Shown here piece after piece: positions 1 through 6,859 of a stretch of DNA of 13,536 nucleotides (position 1 is its first letter; each line of letters opens with the position of its first letter). The position numbers were made by a program, and so were the translations under genes. Source of the stretch: Muribaculaceae bacterium (lineage in GTDB: Bacteria; Bacteroidota; Bacteroidia; Bacteroidales; Muribaculaceae); NCBI GenBank assembly GCA_009775195.1, contig VSPF01000080.1, positions 1 through 13,536 on the forward strand, given 5' to 3'. The notes under the pieces were generated by a model. The model was not told where the DNA came from, ran no database searches, and saw only the letters and a list, made by a program, of their open reading frames with translations.

Positions 1-729
1 TGCCTTGTCTTGGCGGGTCGGATTTGTGTTTTATATAAAAGTCTCAAACTGTATTATAAACTGTCTGAGAGGTGGCAGTTGTCGGTCGGAGCCGTTGGAA
101 GGCATTTCTCTAACGGCAACACCTCGTGGCCGAATGCCGGTGTCAATACCCTCGGCGGAAGCATCGGGGTGGCATACGTCTTTGGCAATAGGGGCGAAAG
201 TACTGAGCTTGCCCCACGCGAACTTATTGCCGATGCCGACCGTGGCCGTTGGTTTTATGATATTATGGCCTACGGTGCATGGCGCAAACACACGGTAGTT
301 GTCGGGGGCGAGGCTGAGTTGTGTCCCGGTCGGTTTGGCGTGGTCGGCTTGCAGTTAGCTCCCATGCGCACGCTAAACCGTTTTGTTGCGGTAGGTGCAG
401 CCCTTGATATGCAGTGGGACGAAGGCGCAGGCCTCGCGCCGTATTGGGTAGAAGGCTCGACCGGCGACAATATCCATTTTTACCGCCCGCCGTTCGGGCG
501 TCAGCTCAATGTGGGCCTCTCGGCTCATGCCGAGTTGACTATGCCGATTTTTGCGGTAAATGTCGGTCTCGGCTACGACTTCGTCAGTCCTGATGACGAG
601 AAGAGATTCTACCAATCGCTTGCCCTTAAGACTTTCGTGACCGACAAGCTGTTTCTCAATGTCGGTTATCGCTTAGGCAGCTTCAAAACTCCTCAAAACC
701 TGATGCTCGGCATCGGCATAAGGCTTTGA
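1..729 (+). CDS. PagL-like lipid A 3-O-deacylase / acyloxyacyl hydrolase family protein, 5' truncated
   Basis: The reading frame is open from base 1 with no convincing start codon, so the N-terminus, including the signal peptide, lies outside the window. About 242 residues remain. An HFSNG motif (His codon at 103-105) followed by PNAGVNTLG matches the active-site region of PagL, an outer-membrane beta-barrel enzyme that removes the 3-O-acyl chain of lipid A. In Pseudomonas PagL the triad is His, Ser (two residues later) and Glu (twelve after Ser). His and Ser are present here but the Glu position is Asn. The rest shows alternating beta-barrel strands and ends in GIGIRL, as expected for an outer-membrane barrel. 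The C-terminal part, with FYQSLALKTFVTDKLFLNVGYRLG and the NLMLG motif, is typical of the Bacteroidetes branch as I recall it. It converges on the M16 peptidase gene and shares no operon with it. Family assignment is fairly secure; enzymatic activity is inferred. Confidence 0.72.
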   Translation, partial: CLVLAGRICVLYKSLKLYYKLSERWQLSVGAVGRHFSNGNTSWPNAGVNTLGGSIGVAYVFGNRGESTELAPRELIADADRGRWFYDIMAYGAWRKHTVVVGGEAELCPGRFGVVGLQLAPMRTLNRFVAVGAALDMQWDEGAGLAPYWVEGSTGDNIHFYRPPFGRQLNVGLSAHAELTMPIFAVNVGLGYDFVSPDDEKRFYQSLALKTFVTDKLFLNVGYRLGSFKTPQNLMLGIGIRL

Positions 730-762
730 GTTAAGGCACAATAAGTGCTGATTTTATGAAAA

Positions 763-825
763 GTCGTCGGAGACGACACTTGTAGACTATTAGCGACTTA
801 GAGTGCAGCTAATTAAACTCTAAAC
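763..825 (+). repeat. 63-bp direct repeat, copy 1 (hairpin plus 47-bp tail)
   Basis: A GTCGTC-GGA-GACGAC hairpin is followed by a tail that starts CTTGTAGACTATTA (779) and ends AGCTAATTAAACTCTAAAC (825). The 47-nt tail at 779-825 matches 1066-1112 at 43 of 47 positions by hand alignment, and the preceding hairpin is also shared. The two copies lie 287 bp apart in the same orientation and bracket the nested palindrome. Confidence 0.85.
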
Positions 826-921
826 TTTAAAGGGTGTGTCATAAAGGATAAATTTATAAGAGTCCTCGGAGAGGACGTTCTTGTTGTTAGCCCCACGATT
901 ATTCGTGGGGTAAAATGGCCG

Positions 922-948
922 AATAATAAAAAAGACCTCGGAGAGGTC
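922..948 (-). terminator. Candidate rho-independent terminator for the minus-strand M16 transcript
   Basis: Read on the minus strand, GACCTC-TCC-GAGGTC is followed at once by TTTTTTATTATT (933 down to 922), that is, a 6-bp stem with a U-rich tail. It lies ~180 bp beyond the stop of the M16 peptidase gene, with other hairpins in between. The stem is short, so the terminator reading is inference. Confidence 0.5.
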
Positions 949-975
949 GCAAAAGGCATGTTATCAGCCTATTGC

Positions 976-1003
976 ATCCTCTCCGAGGATTTTTGTTGTT
1001 TTG
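976..1003 (+). terminator. Candidate rho-independent terminator for the plus-strand pagL-like transcript
   Basis: ATCCTC-TCC-GAGGAT is followed by TTTTTGTTGTTTT. It mirrors the minus-strand candidate at 922-948, and the two together would form a bidirectional terminator. A longer imperfect stem (934-990, 19 of 24 positions complementary) encloses both. It lies ~250 bp from the stop codon of the plus-strand gene. Confidence 0.5.
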
Positions 1004-1049
1004 ATTTCATGATGTCCCCACGAATAATCGTGGGGTTAACCACAATTTC

Positions 1050-1112
1050 GTCCTCTGCGAGGACTCTTGTAGACTATTAACGACTTAGGATGTAGCTAAT
1101 TAAACTCTAAAC
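1050..1112 (+). repeat. 63-bp direct repeat, copy 2
   Basis: This is the second copy of the 763-825 unit. The hairpin is GTCCTC-TGC-GAGGAC, and the tail 1066-1112 differs from copy 1 at four positions. It runs into a degenerate TAAACTC / TAAACC tract that continues to the stop codon of the M16 peptidase gene. Confidence 0.85.
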
Positions 1113-1130
1113 CCTAAACTATAAACTCTA

Positions 1131-4037
1131 TCAGTAACCGAAGATATCCTCCTGTGTGAGGATTACGACTTTGCCGAGTTTTTTGAGGGCCTCGATGTCG
1201 ATATTCTCGGGCTTGGCAAGTATGCCGTAGTAGTAGGTACGGCCTGCCACGTTGGCTTTTTGGAAGTCGACAACCTTGTCGAGGGTAGCTGTGGGCAATG
1301 CCTCGAAGATGTCCTTACGGATATCGTGGTCGAGACCCTTGTCTTTGTTGTCGATATAGGTAAAGGCGATGTCATCGTTGAGTATACGCTCGGTGCGCAG
1401 GCGTGATTCGAGGCCGGTCTTGGCAAGTTGGAAAGCGGCCTCGCTCTCAGGCAATACGTTGATGATTTCGTCGAATGCTGCGAGGGCATCGGCAAGTTTG
1501 TCGTTCTGGGTGGCAATCTGCGAGAGGTAGGTATAAGGTTTGCCTTTGCGCGAGGGTGCATTGTAGCCGGCCCATGCCGAGTAGGCAAGCGAACGGCGTT
1601 CGCGCATCTCCTGGAATACGATGGCGTTCATCGAATTGCCGAAATATTCGTTGTAGAGGTTGCGCATAGGCTCTTTGGCCTGGTCGTATTCTTCACCTTT
1701 GTTCGAGTAACCGTACATATAGAGCTGCTTGGCCTCGTAGGGCGAAACGAAGAATATGGTCTCGGTCGGCTGTTGTTGTGCGTATTTGTCGGCAGTGGGG
1801 CGGGGTAGCGGGTTCTTTGCAAACTCGTGTGTCTTGTTTACGAGGGCTACAACGTCCTTGGCCGGAGCCTTGCCCCAGTAAACCACTGTCTGCTCATATT
1901 TGTTGAGGTCGCGGAGGGCATCGACAAATTTTGCCGGTGCTATTGAGCGCAGTTGGTCGGGAGTGAGGGTGACGGTCGAATAGTTCTTGGGGCCGTAGAC
2001 TACATATTGTGCCAGGCGCGAGAAGTTTGCGCTCTGGTTGTGCTTCTGGTCGGCACGGGCTTTCTCTACACGGTCGGCGTATGCTGCAAGCGCATCGGCA
2101 GGGATTTCGGCATTGGCGAGTACCTTCTCGAAGAGTGCTGCAGCCTTATCCATATTCTCGCTAAGGCCCGACAGCGTGGCATAGGAGCGACGGGCACCTA
2201 CTCGGAAGCTGTAGTCGCAGGCGAGTTTGTAGAACTCGTTTTTGATTTGCTCGGCAGTCATGTCGGGTGTGCGGACGAAGTTCATCAGCTCGGGGGCGTA
2301 TGTGAGAAGGCTGTCGACATCGCTGCCGGTCTCATATACGTAGGTGAGCATGAAGATATCGTTGGTCTTGTTGGGCACATAGAGCACTTCCACGCCGTTT
2401 TTGGCCTGGAGGCGTGTCATGTCGCGGTCGAAGTCGAGGAATACCGGTTCGATAGGTTCTACGGCGGTGTTCTGGATGTCGGTGAGGAACTTCGACGATT
2501 TGTCGCGGTTCATCTCGATGGGTGTCAGCTCGGGCTTGGCAAGTTTGAGTTCGTTGGGGTCCTGGCCCTGGCGCTTGTAGATGACTACATAGTTATTGTC
2601 GCCGAGGTATTTGTTGGCGGCGGCTACGACGTCGGCCTTGGTCACTTTGTCGAGGTTGTTCATCTCGGCAACTTCGTCGGCCCAGTCAACGCCGTTGACA
2701 AAAGCGTCGACATAGTAGTCGGCACGTGCCGCATTGCTGGTCAGGGCGTTTTGCTGCTGAAGTTTGAGGTTGGCCGTTACGGCTTTAATAAACTCTTCCG
2801 TGAAATCGCCGTTGCGCAGCTTGGCAACCTGCTCGAGCATTATGTCTTTTGCATCGTCGAGTGTCTGCCCTGCCTTGGGCATAGCCGTCATGACGTAGGC
2901 TCCGGCATCGGCCATGTCCATCACGTATGCACCGGCATTGAGAACGCGCTGGGGAAGATTGACATTGAGGTCGAGTATGCCGGTCGAGCCGTTGTTCATC
3001 ACGTAGTCGAGCACGCTCAGGGCATTGGCATCTTTGCTTGCAGCCTCGGGTGTACGCCATGCCACTGTCACATATTCTGCCTCCGGGCCGACAACCTCTA
3101 CAGTTTGTGGGCTTGTGAAGGGCTTTTCCTTCGGCAGCGCGGGGCGGTTGAAATTGGAGGCCGGTTTGAGGTGGCCGAAGTACTTCTCAATCGTATCGAC
3201 CATCTGGTCGGGGTCGAAGTCGCCCGACAGGGCTATTGCCATATTGTTGGGCACATACCACTGCTTGTGGTAGTTCTTGACATTGGTAATCGACGGGTTT
3301 TTCAGGTTTTCCTGTGTGCCGAGTACTGTCTGTGTGCCGTAGGGGTGGCTGGGGTAGAGTGCTGTGAGGAGTTTCTCATAGACCTTGCGGTTGTCCTTGG
3401 TCAGCGACATGTTCTTTTCCTCATAGATTGTCTCAAGCTCAGTGTGGAAGCCGCGTATTACGGGGTTTTCGAAGCGGTCGGCCTGTATGCGGGCCCAGTT
3501 GTCGATTTGGTTCGAGGGGATATCCTCGACGTAGCATGTCACGTCGTACGATGTATAGGCGTTGGTGCCGTTTGCACCGATTGCGCTCATCAGTTTGTCG
3601 TACTCGTTGGGAATGGCGATTTTCGATGCCTCGTAGCTGATTGAGTCAATTTGGCGGTAGATGTCGCGACGCGCGGTCGAGTCGGTGGTGTGGCGGTAGG
3701 TCTCGAAGAGCTGCTCGATTTGGTTGAGCATCGGTTCTTCGGCGGCATAGTCGCTGGTGCCGAACTGCTTGGTGCCCTTAAACATCAGGTGTTCGAAGTA
3801 GTGGGCCAGACCCGTCGTTTCGGCCGGGTCGTTCTTGCCGCCCACACGCACGGCGATATAGGTCTGGATACGGGGTTGGTCCTTGTTGACGGTCATAAAG
3901 ATTTTGAGACCGTTGGGCAAGGTGTACATCTTGGTCTGCAGGGGGTCGCCGGGCACGGTTTTGAACTCATGCTTTGTGGCCGACAACGGCATTGCCAACA
4001 GGGTCAGTGCCGCCAGTCCGAATAGATACTTTTTCAT
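1131..4037 (-). CDS. Secreted M16-family (insulinase/pitrilysin-like) zinc metallopeptidase
   Basis: The product is 968 aa, the usual length for a double-unit M16 peptidase. A hydrophobic signal peptide (about 1-20, ending LSA) precedes TKHEFK. The inverted zinc motif HYFEH is at residues 79-83 (HxxEH: two His ligands and the catalytic Glu). The third ligand is probably Glu207 in ELETIYEEKNMS, paired with Glu200. The H83-E207 distance (124) exceeds the ~75 typical of the family because of a charged, helical insert at about 95-150. The second half repeats the fold without a zinc motif and carries the conserved Arg/Tyr segment RERRSLAYSAWAGY (812-825), which helps bind substrate. It probably degrades peptides in the periplasm or at the outer membrane. 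The start is the ATG just before the signal peptide. It lies 37 bp downstream of the phosphatase gene and is probably co-transcribed with it. Natural substrate unknown. Confidence 0.95.
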   Translation of the reverse strand: MKKYLFGLAALTLLAMPLSATKHEFKTVPGDPLQTKMYTLPNGLKIFMTVNKDQPRIQTYIAVRVGGKNDPAETTGLAHYFEHLMFKGTKQFGTSDYAAEEPMLNQIEQLFETYRHTTDSTARRDIYRQIDSISYEASKIAIPNEYDKLMSAIGANGTNAYTSYDVTCYVEDIPSNQIDNWARIQADRFENPVIRGFHTELETIYEEKNMSLTKDNRKVYEKLLTALYPSHPYGTQTVLGTQENLKNPSITNVKNYHKQWYVPNNMAIALSGDFDPDQMVDTIEKYFGHLKPASNFNRPALPKEKPFTSPQTVEVVGPEAEYVTVAWRTPEAASKDANALSVLDYVMNNGSTGILDLNVNLPQRVLNAGAYVMDMADAGAYVMTAMPKAGQTLDDAKDIMLEQVAKLRNGDFTEEFIKAVTANLKLQQQNALTSNAARADYYVDAFVNGVDWADEVAEMNNLDKVTKADVVAAANKYLGDNNYVVIYKRQGQDPNELKLAKPELTPIEMNRDKSSKFLTDIQNTAVEPIEPVFLDFDRDMTRLQAKNGVEVLYVPNKTNDIFMLTYVYETGSDVDSLLTYAPELMNFVRTPDMTAEQIKNEFYKLACDYSFRVGARRSYATLSGLSENMDKAAALFEKVLANAEIPADALAAYADRVEKARADQKHNQSANFSRLAQYVVYGPKNYSTVTLTPDQLRSIAPAKFVDALRDLNKYEQTVVYWGKAPAKDVVALVNKTHEFAKNPLPRPTADKYAQQQPTETIFFVSPYEAKQLYMYGYSNKGEEYDQAKEPMRNLYNEYFGNSMNAIVFQEMRERRSLAYSAWAGYNAPSRKGKPYTYLSQIATQNDKLADALAAFDEIINVLPESEAAFQLAKTGLESRLRTERILNDDIAFTYIDNKDKGLDHDIRKDIFEALPTATLDKVVDFQKANVAGRTYYYGILAKPENIDIEALKKLGKVVILTQEDIFGY

Positions 4038-4075
4038 ATATAGTTATTTGTTCGTGTGTATTAAAGTTATTCCTC

Positions 4076-4828
4076 TCAACCCTCAACTATAAAGGCCGTG
4101 TCGTTTTTCACAACGTCCATCAGGGCGTCCATGTGCTTGCGCGCTTCCGAAGTGCGCAGGTAGCTGTCGATGGCGTCGGCATGTGATGCCTTGTGCAGGT
4201 CTGTGCCGATAAAGTCGACCAAGCCCTTGTCGATGAGCTGTTCGGCAATCTTTTTCTCAGTCTTGCCGTATGCGCCGGCAAGGCTGAGCAGGTTGATTTG
4301 AAACTCGAGTCCGCTGTTGTGCAGGGCCTGGTAGCGCTCGGGGCGTGTATAGTAATATGAGTAACGCTCGGGGTGCGCCAGGATGGGTTTGATGCCTTTT
4401 ACCTGGAGGTCGAAGACCAGTTGGTCGAGGTTCCACGGTTCCTGTAAGAAAGCATTCTCGATGATGAGATATTTATTTGGCAGGTACCACAGGTCGTCAT
4501 TGGCCAGACGGCGTGTAAATAGTTCGTCGATTCGGTACTCGGCAGAGTGGCTGACCTCTAAGTTGTTGCCACGGCGGTCGAGTTCTGCACGTAGCAACGC
4601 CATTGCCGGTTCGATTGTCGTGGCATCGTTTTCAAAGGTATTCTGTGTCACATGCGGGCTGGCGATAATCCGTTTTATCCCCCAGCCCTGCATACGCTCA
4701 ATCAGGTCGGCCGAGGTGGCGGCATCGGGGCTGCCGTCGTCTACGCCGGGTACGATATGGCAGTGTATGTCGGTAGTAAAACAAAGTTCTACCGGGTCTT
4801 TTGATTTCTTTTTGAGGAAGTCAAACAT
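4076..4828 (-). CDS. CpsB/YwqE-type PHP-domain protein-tyrosine phosphatase
   Basis: The product is 250 aa, the expected length. It has the metal-binding motifs of the CpsB/CapC PHP phosphatases: DIHCHIVPGVDDGS (20-33), SPH (58-60), AEY (96-98), HPERY (152-156) and GTDLH (208-212). In Gram-positive bacteria this Mn-dependent family dephosphorylates the tyrosine kinase that controls capsule or exopolysaccharide length; Bacteroidetes homologues are presumed to act similarly. No signal peptide, so cytoplasmic. No tyrosine kinase, Wza-type exporter or glycosyltransferase is present in the window, so its partner must lie elsewhere if it has one. The start ATG (4826-4828) is preceded directly by repeat element A, which must therefore hold or lie beside its promoter. 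Downstream it is followed closely by the M16 gene. Confidence 0.92.
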   Translation of the reverse strand: MFDFLKKKSKDPVELCFTTDIHCHIVPGVDDGSPDAATSADLIERMQGWGIKRIIASPHVTQNTFENDATTIEPAMALLRAELDRRGNNLEVSHSAEYRIDELFTRRLANDDLWYLPNKYLIIENAFLQEPWNLDQLVFDLQVKGIKPILAHPERYSYYYTRPERYQALHNSGLEFQINLLSLAGAYGKTEKKIAEQLIDKGLVDFIGTDLHKASHADAIDSYLRTSEARKHMDALMDVVKNDTAFIVEG

Positions 4829-4837
4829 ATTATTTAT

Positions 4838-5011
4838 TTAAGTTTCGCAAGTATATGACGTGCTCACTGTTAATAGTTTATCGTTTAGAGGTTAGCCTTA
4901 GGCTGCTGATGTTGTCATTAATAATTTTGATATTTGCATTTATTAAACCATAAACTATAACCCAAAAACTACTAACACTGAGCAAGTTGCAAACTTACGA
5001 AAGTTGAATTA
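4838..5011. repeat. ~173-bp intergenic repeat element, copy A, with terminal inverted repeats
   Basis: It is a direct copy of 6860-7034. Blocks such as TGTTAATAGTTTATCGTTTA and GTTAGCCTTAG are shared without change, and hand alignment shows most of the length matching. The ends are inverted repeats: ~39 bp at 4840-4878 pairs with the right end at about 30 of 39 positions. Each arm contains its own hairpin: GCAAGT-N5-ACGTGC at 4847-4863 (one mismatch) and GCAAGT-N5-ACTTAC at 4982-4998 (one mismatch). The right edge includes the TAA stop of the SPOR lipoprotein gene, and the left edge stops ~10 bp short of the phosphatase ATG. It carries no open frame, so it looks like a non-autonomous (MITE- or BIME-like) element. 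Confidence 0.8.
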
Positions 5012-5545
5012 TTTAGCTTTTGACGGTGCCCTTCGGGCTGTGGCGTCGAGTATAAAGGGGCACGGTTCGCGCATACCCTGCGGTTTTGCGGCAGCGAGTT
5101 TGGCCAGGGCCGAGGCTGCCTCGTCGAGAGTCGTGTATGAGCCGGTGACAATATAGTAATATGGCTCAGCGGTTTCTATTACGAATGTGCCCGGGTAACC
5201 GTTGTCGGCAAGGCGGTCGCGCATCGAGACAGCGTTGAATTTTTGCTTGAACTGCCCCACGACCACATTGTAGCGGCGCAACATCTCGGGTATGCCGCCC
5301 CCGTCCTTGGTAACCTTGACCAACTGGGTTTTCACCTCGACATCGCCCTGGGCTGTAGTCACGGTCTGCGACCCTAATTCGCGGCGGAATTTGCCATAGA
5401 CGGTGTCGTCGATGCTTTCCGACGAGTCGCGGGCCGCTACGGCTTTTTCGTAAGCGGCGCGGTAGTTGGCCTCGGTGGTCTTGCACGACCCGAGCCCGAG
5501 CAGTCCGAACAGTCCGCCGACAAGTACTATATTCTTTATCTTCAT
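5009..5545 (-). CDS. SPOR-domain lipoprotein
   Basis: The product is 178 aa. The N-terminus MKIKNIVLVGGLFGLLGLGSC is a lipoprotein signal, with Cys21 as the lipidated residue (LGSC lipobox). A linker with charged residues follows (25-85). The C-terminal part (about 92-165) fits a SPOR domain: RYNVVVGQFK, then an alternating helix/strand pattern with PYYYIVTGSYTTLDEAASAL. SPOR domains bind denuded glycan strands of peptidoglycan at division septa or along the envelope. The protein is probably periplasmic and membrane-anchored. The stop codon TAA coincides with the edge of repeat element A. The start ATG follows AACCACCAAAT with no Shine-Dalgarno, as is usual for Bacteroidetes. It is not close enough to either neighbour to be a clear operon member. 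Specific role unknown. Confidence 0.85.
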   Translation of the reverse strand: MKIKNIVLVGGLFGLLGLGSCKTTEANYRAAYEKAVAARDSSESIDDTVYGKFRRELGSQTVTTAQGDVEVKTQLVKVTKDGGGIPEMLRRYNVVVGQFKQKFNAVSMRDRLADNGYPGTFVIETAEPYYYIVTGSYTTLDEAASALAKLAAAKPQGMREPCPFILDATARRAPSKAK

Positions 5546-5554
5546 ATTTGGTGG

Positions 5555-5633
5555 TTAAGCCTAAACTTTAAACTCAAACTATAAACTAAAATCACGAGCC
5601 GTAAAGCCTAAACTTTAGACTCAAACTTTAAAC
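5555..5633. repeat. Tandem pair of 32-bp AT-rich repeats upstream of the SPOR gene
   Basis: 5555-5586 and 5602-5633 are near-identical: both contain AAGCCTAAACTTTA, then ACTCAAACT, then TAAAC, with a few substitutions. They are separated by AAAATCACGAGCCG. They fill most of the 96-bp gap between the C1 peptidase stop and the SPOR gene start. Similar TAAACT/TAAACC strings occur at 811-830, 1098-1127 and 4944-4958, always in this orientation on the plus strand. Confidence 0.75.
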
Positions 5634-5641
5634 CCCCGAAA

Positions 5642-6847
5642 TTATTTGAGGCCGAGCTTCTTGGCTATTTCCTTTGGTATGGCGTCGCGGTGTACGAGTA
5701 TATCCATAGTCTTTGCCAGGAAATATGGCTCTGATACATAGAAATATCCGTCGTAGACCTGGTTGGTGTCCCATGAGTTTTTGACCTTGTAGTAGCGGTT
5801 GCCCTTCTGGTCGGTTGCCGTGCCGGTGATTTCCATGCCGTGGTCGTCGGTGGTTTCCTGGCTGTCGAACATTTCCTGGCGCATCTCGGGGGTGACGACG
5901 ATTTCTTCTACCGGGCCTTCGAACTCATATTTGTTGTTCTGGCGTTCTTTGTCCGACAGTTTCACCCAGCGCGACAGCTCGGTACCGTCCATGTCGCTTT
6001 CGCTCTTGCCTTTAGGCATCAGTGCTACGCCCTTGTTCCATTTGAAGCCGCCCTCGCTCACGTCGGCAGCCCATACGATGGTGTGGCCTTTGGCGAGCGA
6101 GTTGTCAACAATGGCCTTGAGTTCGTCGAGGGGCACGTTGTAATATTTCTCCCATAGCCAGTTGTCGGGTACTTCGACGGCAAATGCCTCGTAGTAGGGG
6201 TGATGCATAAACGAGGTCAGGGGAACGTAGTCGTCGGGGTTGAGGGGCAGACTCTCGGCAAAGGTCTTGGGGGTATAGGTCTTGCCCTTATACTCGAATG
6301 TTTCGGGTACCGGGCCGAGGTAGGCATCGAGTATGCCCTCGATGCCCTTCATCCATGCCTTAGAGAGTTTTTTATTGGGTTTCTTTACTATTTCTTTCAG
6401 GTAGGCGGCAAGCACGGCATCGAGTTCGCCGTGTACGTGCTTGTCCTCGCCGTATTGCAGGCCCGAATATACTTCCTCGGGCACGGCTCCGTAGCGTTTC
6501 CACACATAGGGTACGTCGAGGGCCGAGCCGCCGGCGGCAAAGTTGGTCTGGCCGTACATGCGCACGAAGCGTTCGGCCTTGTCGCGGTAGCAGTTGCGGA
6601 CGGTAAACATCTCCGAAAGGTCGAGCGAGTCGCCGCCGTTCTTGCGGATTTCGTCCTCGTAGAACGATGTGCCGGCAAAGCACCAGCATGTGCCCGACTT
6701 GTTCTGGTCCTTGACCGAGGTTGAGGGTATGTTGATTACGTCGGTAAAGATAAATGTCTTTGTTGAGTCGACCGTGGCGGTGTCGGCAGGCTCGGCTGCG
6801 GCCCCGAGGGCACTCAGGCCGAGTATCAATGCGATGGGTAGTTTCAT
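5642..6847 (-). CDS. Exported C1-family (papain-like / bleomycin hydrolase-type) cysteine peptidase
   Basis: The product is 401 aa with an N-terminal signal peptide (about 1-18, ending GAAAEP). The catalytic residues are visible: Gln48 (oxyanion hole) and Cys54 in VKDQNKSGTCWCFA, His336 in TDDHGMEITG, and Asn357 in YYKVKNSWD. The long spacer, YGAVPEEVY and the late DHGMEITG/KNSW pair match the PepC/bleomycin hydrolase branch (cytosolic aminopeptidases in other groups), but this one has an export signal. Bacteroidales commonly carry such exported versions, annotated as C1 peptidases or aminopeptidase C. The residue after CW is Cys rather than the more usual Ser. It probably trims peptides in the periplasm. 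The start ATG is followed directly by the signal peptide. Repeat element B occupies the upstream gap. Confidence 0.92.
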   Translation of the reverse strand: MKLPIALILGLSALGAAAEPADTATVDSTKTFIFTDVINIPSTSVKDQNKSGTCWCFAGTSFYEDEIRKNGGDSLDLSEMFTVRNCYRDKAERFVRMYGQTNFAAGGSALDVPYVWKRYGAVPEEVYSGLQYGEDKHVHGELDAVLAAYLKEIVKKPNKKLSKAWMKGIEGILDAYLGPVPETFEYKGKTYTPKTFAESLPLNPDDYVPLTSFMHHPYYEAFAVEVPDNWLWEKYYNVPLDELKAIVDNSLAKGHTIVWAADVSEGGFKWNKGVALMPKGKSESDMDGTELSRWVKLSDKERQNNKYEFEGPVEEIVVTPEMRQEMFDSQETTDDHGMEITGTATDQKGNRYYKVKNSWDTNQVYDGYFYVSEPYFLAKTMDILVHRDAIPKEIAKKLGLK

Positions 6848-6859
6848 AGTTTGGTTGAC

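Larger units (their letters stand above)
763..1112. repeat. Hairpin-rich intergenic repeat cluster between convergent genes
   Basis: This non-coding gap holds seven short hairpins. Five share the plan 6-bp stem, 3-nt loop, 6-bp stem: 763-777 (GTCGTC-GGA-GACGAC), 862-876 (GTCCTC-GGA-GAGGAC), 934-948 (GACCTC-GGA-GAGGTC), 976-990 (ATCCTC-TCC-GAGGAT, inverted) and 1050-1064 (GTCCTC-TGC-GAGGAC). Two are an 8-bp stem CCCCACGA/TCGTGGGG at 891-910 and 1016-1035, reverse complements of each other including their loops. From 862 to 1064 the elements are arranged symmetrically about base ~963, so the segment is a palindrome of palindromes. REP/BIME-type repeats in other bacteria also favour gaps between converging genes. 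No open frame here looks real. Confidence 0.85.

Noticed and set aside
829..846. AGGGTGTGTCATAAAG, resembling an insertion-sequence end
   Set aside because: No matching inverted copy or transposase is present in the window, so it cannot be called an IS remnant.
763..1112. CRISPR array
   Set aside because: Repeats are short, of both orientations, self-palindromic and unevenly spaced, with no uniform spacers and no cas genes nearby.
1953..3644. A 563-codon open frame on the plus strand
   Set aside because: It lies wholly antisense to the M16 peptidase gene, whose motifs are unmistakable. The translation is low-complexity (rich in V, G, H, C) and matches no family I know; it is a codon-bias shadow.
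4383..4841. Plus-strand 152-codon frame and similar frames opposite the other genes
   Set aside because: All are antisense to well-supported coding regions and show no recognisable domain.
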